Below are positions 57,925 to 64,000 of a DNA stretch of 64,000 nucleotides, one piece after another. The notes below the pieces were generated by a model that was not told where the DNA came from, searched no databases, and was given only the letters and a program-made list of their open reading frames with translations. Numbering within the stretch: the first letter of the stretch is position 1; each line of letters opens with the position of its first letter. The stretch comes from Providencia rettgeri (GTDB lineage: Bacteria > Pseudomonadota > Gammaproteobacteria > Enterobacterales > Enterobacteriaceae), in NCBI RefSeq assembly GCF_001874625.1, contig NZ_CP017671.1, positions 2,604,001 to 2,668,000 of the forward strand, in the 5' to 3' direction. The position numbers and the translations under genes are program-made.

Positions 57925-59220
57925 TTATTTTTTATGACTATTAAGCTCTTGCACTTCTGATGTCACAAACTGTTTCTCAGGCCGGACAAAGGTAATAAAA
58001 CGGAATAACAATGCCATACAAATACCAACAATCGTAGCCAGTGCCATACCTTTAAGTTCTGCTTGACCAATATGGATCACCGCCCCACTGACACCAATAA
58101 TTAAAATCACTGACGTCAAAATCAAGTTTTGCGGTTTGTTGTAATCCACTTTCGAATCAATTAAAACACGGATACCCGATGCACCAATTACCCCGTATAA
58201 TAAGAGTGATACCCCACCCATCACCGGTACCGGCACTAATTGGATCGCCGCAGCTAACTTACCAATGCAAGAAAGTAATATCGCTATTACCGCTGCACCA
58301 CCAATAACCCAAGTACTGTATACCTTAGTAATGGCCATAACACCGATATTTTCGCCATATGTCGTATTCGGAGTGGAACCAAAAAAACCAGAAATTACAG
58401 TAGAAAAACCGTTTGCAAACATAGAACGATGTAAGCCCGGTGTTTTCATCAAATCCCGTTCAACAATATTTGCAGTCACAACTAGGTGGCCAACATGTTC
58501 TGCAATTACCACTAATGCAGCAGGCAAAATGGTTAAGATAGCAAACCATTCAAAGCGTGGCGTATAAAAAGTTGGAATTGCAAACCAAGGTGCTTCGATT
58601 ACGGGTGTAAAATCGACAATGCCCATAAAGTAAGAAAGTGCATAACCAACTAAAAAACCAATTAGAATCGGAATGATAGATAAAAAACCACGAAAAACAA
58701 CCGCACAAAGGATAGTTACAGATAATGTCGTCAGGGAAATGATTAGTGTATTGCTATCGACTGTGGCGCCATCTTTAGGCAATAAGCCAGCCATACTTGC
58801 TGCTGTTTGAGCTAATTCTAAACCGATAACGGCAACAATCGCCCCCATAGCCGCGGGTGGGAACATCACGTTAATCCACCCCCTTCCCGCAACTTTAACA
58901 ATCAATGCAACAAGACAAAACAATACACCACAAATAATAAAGCCACCCAGTGCCAATTCATAACCGAGTGGCAATAAAATCAATACCGGCGAAATAAAAG
59001 CAAAACTAGACCCTAAATAAGCAGGAATTTGGCCTTTACAGATAAATAAATACAACAGGGTGCCTATCCCGTTAAACAATAATATTGTTGCTGGGTTTAC
59101 GCCAAACAGAATCGGTACGACAACGGTTGCGCCAAACATAGCAAATAAATGCTGGAAGCTCAGTGGTATGGTTTGGAGTAATGGCGGTCTTTCTTCAACA
59201 CTGATGGTGCGACGTGTCAT
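57925..59220 (-). CDS. uraA: Uracil:proton symporter UraA
   Basis: 431 residues (E. coli 429), NCS2 family with 14 membrane segments. It begins RRTISVEERPPLLQTIPLSFQ, followed by QHLFAMFGATVVVPIL. The substrate-site region includes VIAEHVGHLVVTANIV (glutamate and histidine) and GFFGSTPNTTYGENIGVM. It imports uracil for Upp. It lies downstream of upp with a hairpin between, as in E. coli upp-uraA. Confidence 0.96.
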   Translation of the reverse strand: MTRRTISVEERPPLLQTIPLSFQHLFAMFGATVVVPILFGVNPATILLFNGIGTLLYLFICKGQIPAYLGSSFAFISPVLILLPLGYELALGGFIICGVLFCLVALIVKVAGRGWINVMFPPAAMGAIVAVIGLELAQTAASMAGLLPKDGATVDSNTLIISLTTLSVTILCAVVFRGFLSIIPILIGFLVGYALSYFMGIVDFTPVIEAPWFAIPTFYTPRFEWFAILTILPAALVVIAEHVGHLVVTANIVERDLMKTPGLHRSMFANGFSTVISGFFGSTPNTTYGENIGVMAITKVYSTWVIGGAAVIAILLSCIGKLAAAIQLVPVPVMGGVSLLLYGVIGASGIRVLIDSKVDYNKPQNLILTSVILIIGVSGAVIHIGQAELKGMALATIVGICMALLFRFITFVRPEKQFVTSEVQELNSHKK

Positions 59221-59303
59221 TTTATTTTATCCCCTTTTAGCAATTTTTTACTGAATTGGCTTATCACTTTAAATACAGTGGTTCTCTACGAATAAATCAA
59301 AAA

Positions 59304-59325
59304 AAGCCGACTTCTCAGTCGGCTT
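59304..59325 (-). terminator. Intercistronic terminator upp-uraA
   Basis: AAGCCGAC (59304-59311) pairs with GTCGGCTT (59318-59325). On the minus strand a T-rich run follows. It is probably partial, lowering uraA relative to upp. Confidence 0.8.
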
Positions 59326-59329
59326 ATCA

Positions 59330-59956
59330 TTATTTTGTACCAAATATCTTATCACCCGCGTCACCCAGACCCGGAACGATATAACCATCTTCATTAAGAC
59401 GCTCATCTATGGAAGCGGTATATAATTCAACATCAGGATGTACGGCTTCTAAAGCTTTAATACCTTCAGGAGCAGCCACAAGCACAAGTATCTTAATTGA
59501 CGTACAACCTGCATTTTTTAACAAGTCGATAGTCGCAATCATTGAACCACCCGTTGCTAGCATTGGGTCAACAACGAGTGCCATACGCTCTTCAATGTTG
59601 GAGGCGAGTTTTTGAAAATAGGGAACTGGTTGTAGTGTTTCTTCATCACGATAAACACCAACCACACTGATACGTGCACTTGGAATACTGTCTAACACAC
59701 CATTCATCATACCAATACCTGCACGGAGAATTGGTACTACAGTGATTTTCTTACCTTTAATTTGTTCTATTTCTACAGGACCACACCAACCATCGATAGT
59801 CACTTTTTCAGTTTCAAGGTCAGCGGTTGCTTCATAAGTCAGTAGGCTACCAACCTCTGAGGCCAGTTCACGAAAGCGTTTAGTGCTTATATCATGATCT
59901 CGCATCAGGCCGAGTTTATGTTTAACGAGAGGGTGGTTTACCTCAACGATCTTCAT
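59330..59956 (-). CDS. upp: Uracil phosphoribosyltransferase Upp
   Basis: 208 residues, the E. coli length. It converts uracil and PRPP to UMP. It begins [20 protein letters not shown], the PRPP-binding loop is [11 protein letters not shown], and the uracil-binding end is [21 protein letters not shown] precedes the ATG. It is first in the upp-uraA operon and divergent from purM. Confidence 0.97.
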   Translation of the reverse strand: MKIVEVNHPLVKHKLGLMRDHDISTKRFRELASEVGSLLTYEATADLETEKVTIDGWCGPVEIEQIKGKKITVVPILRAGIGMMNGVLDSIPSARISVVGVYRDEETLQPVPYFQKLASNIEERMALVVDPMLATGGSMIATIDLLKNAGCTSIKILVLVAAPEGIKALEAVHPDVELYTASIDERLNEDGYIVPGLGDAGDKIFGTK

Positions 59957-60310
59957 GGTTTTCTCCTACTATTTAAGACGTCGGCGGACAAAAAAATCGC
60001 CGGATTATACCTCTTTTAGCTACGATTGCCACTAGATTACCCTTGACTTTGGTCAAAACAACAACAATTAGACCCATTTTTTTCATATTATAGCTTATCT
60101 CAGCTAAGTTGATATTTGATAAACAGCAATCACTATCTCCGTGACCTCATTTCTTTTGGCTGATGTTTATTTACTGAATATTGTCATTTCTTTTCCCCTG
60201 ACAATGACAAAAATTTTCATTGATAAAGCTATCGCAAACGTTTGCCTAGCCTGTTAGAATAATGCTAATGAAGTTAATTTTCTCAAAATGTAATTGCCTT
60301 GGGGGCCGTA
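59957..60310. other. upp/purM divergent promoter region
   Basis: About 350 bases with both promoters and a PurR operator (60232-60247), followed by a likely -10 (TAGAAT) at 60255-60260 for purM. No gene was seen. Confidence 0.6.
60232..60247 (+). promoter_or_regulatory. PurR operator upstream of purMN
   Basis: TCGCAAACGTTTGCCT matches the PurR consensus ANGCAANCGNTTNCNT at all fixed bases but the first. It sits 63 bases before purM. Confidence 0.8.
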
Positions 60311-61351
60311 GTGACTGATAAAACCTCTCTTAGCTATAAAGATGCCGGTGTCGATATTGATGCAGGTAACGCCTTGGTTGAACGTATTAAAGGTGTGGTA
60401 AAGGAAACTCGCCGTCCAGAAGTCATGGGCGGGCTTGGGGGGTTCGGCGCATTATGTTCCCTGCCTCAAAAATATCGTGAACCTGTACTCGTATCAGGTA
60501 CTGACGGTGTAGGCACAAAATTACGTCTAGCAATGGATTTAAAACGCCATAATACTATTGGTATTGACTTGGTTGCGATGTGTGTCAATGACCTAATCGT
60601 TCAAGGTGCTGAGCCACTGTTTTTCCTCGATTATTATGCAACCGGTAAACTTGATGTCGACACTGCGGCAAGCGTTATCACTGGTATCGCAGAAGGCTGT
60701 AAACAATCAGGCTGTGCATTAGTTGGCGGCGAAACAGCAGAAATGCCCGGCATGTACCATGGGGAAGATTACGACGTTGCAGGTTTCTGTGTCGGTGTCG
60801 TCGAACGCTCCGAGATCATCGATGGCAGCAAAGTCAGTGCAGGGGATGCATTAATTGCTTTAGCCTCAAGTGGTCCTCATTCAAATGGTTATTCTTTGGT
60901 ACGTAAAATTTTAGACGTTAGCCAAACTAATCCGGAAACCACACAATTAGACGGTAAACCTTTAGCTGACCATTTATTAGAACCAACCCGTATTTATGTT
61001 AAAAACGTATTAGAACTGATTGCTAACCGTGATATCCATGCAATCGCACATATCACAGGGGGTGGTTTCTGGGAAAATATTCCTCGTGTATTACCTGATA
61101 ACACCCAAGCAATTATTGATGGAAATAGCTGGCAATGGCCTGCTGTCTTTGACTGGCTACAACAAGCTGGTGATGTCAGTACCCACGAAATGTACCGCAC
61201 TTTTAACTGCGGTGTGGGCATCATCGTCGCCTTACCACCAAGTGAAGTTGAAGCTGCTTTAGCATTATTAACCCAACTTGGTGAAAAAGCTTGGCAAATT
61301 GGTACTATTGGTGAGCTTCCTGTGGGGGAAGAGCAGGTTGTGATCCGCTAA
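60311..61351 (+). CDS. purM: Phosphoribosylformylglycinamidine cyclo-ligase PurM
   Basis: 346 residues (E. coli 345). This ATP-dependent ring closure of FGAM gives AIR in purine synthesis. Motifs include [52 protein letters not shown] and [14 protein letters not shown] 60311 aligns with the E. coli start ([13 protein letters not shown]) and has GGGGG 6 bases ahead; TTG 60299 is also in frame. It overlaps purN by one base. Confidence 0.96.
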   Translation: MTDKTSLSYKDAGVDIDAGNALVERIKGVVKETRRPEVMGGLGGFGALCSLPQKYREPVLVSGTDGVGTKLRLAMDLKRHNTIGIDLVAMCVNDLIVQGAEPLFFLDYYATGKLDVDTAASVITGIAEGCKQSGCALVGGETAEMPGMYHGEDYDVAGFCVGVVERSEIIDGSKVSAGDALIALASSGPHSNGYSLVRKILDVSQTNPETTQLDGKPLADHLLEPTRIYVKNVLELIANRDIHAIAHITGGGFWENIPRVLPDNTQAIIDGNSWQWPAVFDWLQQAGDVSTHEMYRTFNCGVGIIVALPPSEVEAALALLTQLGEKAWQIGTIGELPVGEEQVVIR

Positions 61352-62001
61352 TGAAGAAAATTGTTGTTCTCATTTCAGGCAGTGGTAGTAATTTGCAGTC
61401 ATTAATTGATAGCTGCCATTCAGGGGAAATTGATGCTCAAATTGCCGCGGTTGTGAGCAACCAAGGCAACGCTTATGGTCTTGTCCGTGCACAGAAGGCT
61501 GGGATACCCGCCTTCTACCTTGATGCGACACAATATACCGACCGCCAAGCTTATGACACCGCCCTGTTAGAATATATTGAACAATACCAGCCAGATTTAA
61601 TTGTTCTAGCTGGTTTTATGCGGGTTTTAACTGCACCTTTCGTTAATCACTTTACGGGGAAATTGCTCAATATCCACCCTTCTTTATTGCCCAAATACCC
61701 TGGGTTACACACTCATCGGAAGGCGCTGGAAAATGGCGATAAAGAACATGGTACATCCGTACATTTTGTTACAGAACAGCTTGACGGTGGGCCTGTAATT
61801 TTACAAGCCAAAGTACCTATTTTCACTGGTGATACCGAAGAACTTCTTATTGAGCGCGTAAAAACGCAAGAACATACCATTTACCCAATCGTTGTTGAAT
61901 GGTTTATTAGTGGCCGTTTGTCGATGCACGATGGTAACGCGTTATTAGACAACCAAATTTTACCACCGAATGGTTATTCTATTGCATCATCAACGCTATA
62001 A
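61351..62001 (+). CDS. purN: Phosphoribosylglycinamide formyltransferase PurN
   Basis: 216 residues. It transfers formyl from 10-formyl-THF to GAR. Motifs are VLISGSGSNLQSLID at the phosphate site, LAGFMRVLTAPF, the catalytic Asn/His in LLNIHPSLLPKYPG, and VHFVTEQLDGGPVILQ with the catalytic aspartate. It is coupled to purM by a one-base overlap (TAATG). A strong terminator follows. Confidence 0.96.
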   Translation: MKKIVVLISGSGSNLQSLIDSCHSGEIDAQIAAVVSNQGNAYGLVRAQKAGIPAFYLDATQYTDRQAYDTALLEYIEQYQPDLIVLAGFMRVLTAPFVNHFTGKLLNIHPSLLPKYPGLHTHRKALENGDKEHGTSVHFVTEQLDGGPVILQAKVPIFTGDTEELLIERVKTQEHTIYPIVVEWFISGRLSMHDGNALLDNQILPPNGYSIASSTL

Positions 62002-62016
62002 TTTATATTGTTAGCT

Positions 62017-62040
62017 AAGGGCGGAGTTTCCGCCCTTTTC
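62017..62040 (+). terminator. purMN terminator
   Basis: AAGGGCGGA (62017-62025), loop GTT, TCCGCCCTT (62029-62037), then TTCTCTTTT. Confidence 0.9.
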
Positions 62041-62205
62041 TCTTTTATTTTTAGCGGTTAATCAAATCCCTCTGCATAAAGTGAACTATTCTTCAACAAG
62101 GAGTAGATCTGTCTGTGCTGTGTCATTATTTTATCGAAAAACCATGTTATCCTAGACGCAACGTTTTTATAAATAACATTTTACTCACTAACTTAGAGGT
62201 GTTTT

Positions 62206-62793
62206 ATGACTACCGGGCAAGTTCATCCGTTTAGGTTGCGCCCACTTGAACGTGAAGATTTAGCATTTATTCATCAACTTGATAATAATGCCAGTGTTAT
62301 GCGTTACTGGTTTGAAGAGCCTTATGAGGCCTTTGTTGAGCTAAGCGATCTTTACGATAAACATATTCATGACCAATCCGAACGGCGCTTTATTGTTGAG
62401 AATGATAGCGAAAAAGTGGGTTTAGTTGAGCTTGTTGAAATTGACTATATTCACCGTCGCTCTGAATTCCAAATTATTATTGCGCCAAGCCATCAAGGTC
62501 GTGGCCACGCAAGTCGTGCAGCAAAGCTTGCAATGGACTATGCTTTCTCTGTATTAAATTTATATAAACTTTACCTAATTGTTGATAAAGAAAATATCAA
62601 AGCTATCCATATTTATAATAAACTAGGCTTTCATACTGAAGGTGAGTTGATTGACGAATTTTTCGTAAATGGGCGCTACCACACGGCTATCCGCATGTGT
62701 ATTTTCCAGCATCAATATTTTGCGATGAAACAACAGTCTGCTAACCCAGAAAGTGTTGTTGCTCAAGATAAAGCGATTAAACAACATATTTAG
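62206..62793 (+). CDS. speG: Spermidine N1-acetyltransferase SpeG
   Basis: 195 residues (E. coli 186), GNAT fold. It detoxifies spermidine and spermine with acetyl-CoA. [33 protein letters not shown] is nearly identical to E. coli SpeG. The acetyl-CoA loop is [20 protein letters not shown], followed by [21 protein letters not shown]. The C-terminal tail is somewhat longer than in E. coli. GAGG lies ahead of the ATG. It is followed at 56 bases by ppk, which is probably separate. Confidence 0.95.
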   Translation: MTTGQVHPFRLRPLEREDLAFIHQLDNNASVMRYWFEEPYEAFVELSDLYDKHIHDQSERRFIVENDSEKVGLVELVEIDYIHRRSEFQIIIAPSHQGRGHASRAAKLAMDYAFSVLNLYKLYLIVDKENIKAIHIYNKLGFHTEGELIDEFFVNGRYHTAIRMCIFQHQYFAMKQQSANPESVVAQDKAIKQHI

Positions 62794-62849
62794 TTAGCTG
62801 GCTGAAATCAAAGCCTTAAAAAGTAACAAGCGTCTAATACGGAGTTATA

Positions 62850-64000
62850 ATGTCCCAAGAACGTCTCTATCATGAAAAAGAGTTAAGCTGGCTATCTTTT
62901 AACGAGCGCGTTTTACAAGAAGCAGCCGATAAGCGTAACCCTCTTATTGAGCGTATGCGTTTTTTGGGCATTTACTCCAATAACTTAGATGAGTTTTATA
63001 AAGTTCGTTTTGCTGATGTGAAACGCCGGATTTTAATCAATGAAGAACGCGGCTCAGCAAGTGGTGCCCGTCACTTATTAAAGCGCATCCAATCTAAAGT
63101 TGCCAAACAGGAACAAGAGTTTGACGTTCTGTATAATGATTTGTTACTTGAGATGGCTCGTAACCAAATATTTTTAATCAATGAACGGCAAATTTCCCCA
63201 CGTCAGCAGATTTGGTTACGTCAGTATTTCCGGCAAAATCTACGCCAGCACATCACCCCCATTTTAATCAATCCAGATACTGATTTAGTCGAGTTTCTGA
63301 AAGACGATTACACCTATCTTGCGATAGAAATCATTAATGGTAACCACATTCAATACGCCTTATTAGAAATTCCATCTGATAAAGTTCCAAGGTTTGTTAA
63401 CTTACCACCAGAAAAGCCGAAAAGACGTAAATCAATGATATTAATTGATAATATCTTACGTTATACCCTCGATGAAATTTTTAAAGGTTTTTTCGATTAT
63501 GATGAGCTCAACGCCTATTCGATGAAAATGACCCGTGATGCCGAATATGACATCGCCTCAGAAATGGAATCGAGCTTGCTTGAGATTATGTCTTCAACGT
63601 TAAAGCAACGTTTAACCGCAGAGCCAGTTCGTTTTGTGTATCAACGTGATATGCCTGATGAAATGGTTGCTTTGTTACGTGAAAAATTGGGGTTATCTAA
63701 TGACGACTCGGTCATTGCAGGTGGGCGCTATCATAACTTTAAAGACTTTATTAACTTCCCTAATGAAGGGAATAAAAACTTATTAAACAAACCTCTACCA
63801 AGGTTACGTCACCGCTGGTTTGATAATTTCCGCAATGGCTTTGATGCTATTCGGGAACGTGATGTACTGCTGTATTACCCTTATTATACCTTTGAGCATA
63901 CTTTAGAATTACTGCGTCAGGCTTCCTTTGACCCTAATGTATTGTCGATAAAAATCAATATTTACCGTGTTGCGAAAGACTCTCGCATCATTGATTCCGT
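62850..64000 (+). CDS. ppk: Polyphosphate kinase Ppk, N-terminal part (cut by window edge)
   Basis: 383 codons are present and the gene runs off the right edge. It begins [20 protein letters not shown] and continues [25 protein letters not shown], the standard N-terminal domain of Ppk1. [25 protein letters not shown] and [17 protein letters not shown] mark entry into the catalytic core. Ppk polymerises phosphate from ATP into polyphosphate. The catalytic histidines lie beyond the window. GGAG precedes the ATG. A downstream ppx would be expected. Confidence 0.95.
   Translation, partial: MSQERLYHEKELSWLSFNERVLQEAADKRNPLIERMRFLGIYSNNLDEFYKVRFADVKRRILINEERGSASGARHLLKRIQSKVAKQEQEFDVLYNDLLLEMARNQIFLINERQISPRQQIWLRQYFRQNLRQHITPILINPDTDLVEFLKDDYTYLAIEIINGNHIQYALLEIPSDKVPRFVNLPPEKPKRRKSMILIDNILRYTLDEIFKGFFDYDELNAYSMKMTRDAEYDIASEMESSLLEIMSSTLKQRLTAEPVRFVYQRDMPDEMVALLREKLGLSNDDSVIAGGRYHNFKDFINFPNEGNKNLLNKPLPRLRHRWFDNFRNGFDAIRERDVLLYYPYYTFEHTLELLRQASFDPNVLSIKINIYRVAKDSRIIDS

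Overview
This is a chromosomal stretch of an enterobacterium of the Morganellaceae, most likely Providencia. Nearly every core gene is a close full-length match to its Escherichia coli counterpart as I remember it (HolE, SdaA, ManXYZ, GuaAB, MaeB, DapA/DapE, PurC/M/N, Hda, UraA, Upp, SpeG, Ppk). Base composition is AT-rich, and several local gene orders are the classic enterobacterial ones (yoaH/pabB/nudL/sdaA, guaB-guaA next to xseA, yffB-dapE...ypfN-tmcA, dapA-bamC-purC, perM/bepA/yfgD, hda, upp-uraA, purMN). Identification is from recalled family sequences; no database search was run.

Layout. 1-1.5 kb: the 5' end of ferritin ftnA (minus strand), holE, yebF and the small yoaH. 1.6-9.1 kb: pabB, a frameshifted nudL, sdaA, and the mannose PTS operon manXYZ with yobD. 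9.2-16.6 kb: a yybP-ykoY type manganese riboswitch ahead of mntP, then rlmA, the PHP phosphatase ycdX, an exported alanine/broad-specificity racemase, a GntR-TauE/SafE-DUF1634 module and an NAD(P)-binding epimerase-like protein. 17.2-19.6 kb: a SulP transporter with a tandem universal stress protein. 19.6-24.0 kb: an accessory region at the 3' end of guaA. It holds a decayed P4-type integrase, a displaced copy of the guaA 3' end, and two overlapping DUF262 genes, the second with a DUF1524 nuclease-like end, which form a candidate GmrSD-related anti-phage system. 24.0-28.7 kb: guaA, guaB and xseA. 28.8-35.2 kb: a Fur-box-controlled iron/haem locus of ChaN lipoprotein, a TonB paralogue, an exported oligopeptidase B and a haem-type TonB-dependent receptor.

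35.2-45.1 kb: maeB, a NarP-like regulator, yffB-dapE-M15 peptidase, ybaN, a tandem array of a 129-bp repeat reading in frame into ypfN, tmcA and yeaL. 45.8-49.2 kb: a PPC-domain protein with a complete ECF transporter (S, T and two ATPases). 49.3-64 kb: purC, bamC, dapA, gcvR, bcp, perM, bepA, yfgD, hda (CTG start), uraA, upp, purM, purN, speG and the start of ppk.

Purine genes are linked by good PurR operators ahead of guaBA, purC and purMN, alongside uracil salvage (upp-uraA). Iron genes (ftnA and the haem locus) carry Fur-like sites. The best candidate for a little-described system is the DUF262 pair in the guaA island. The ECF/PPC cluster and the haem locus with an exported peptidase come next.
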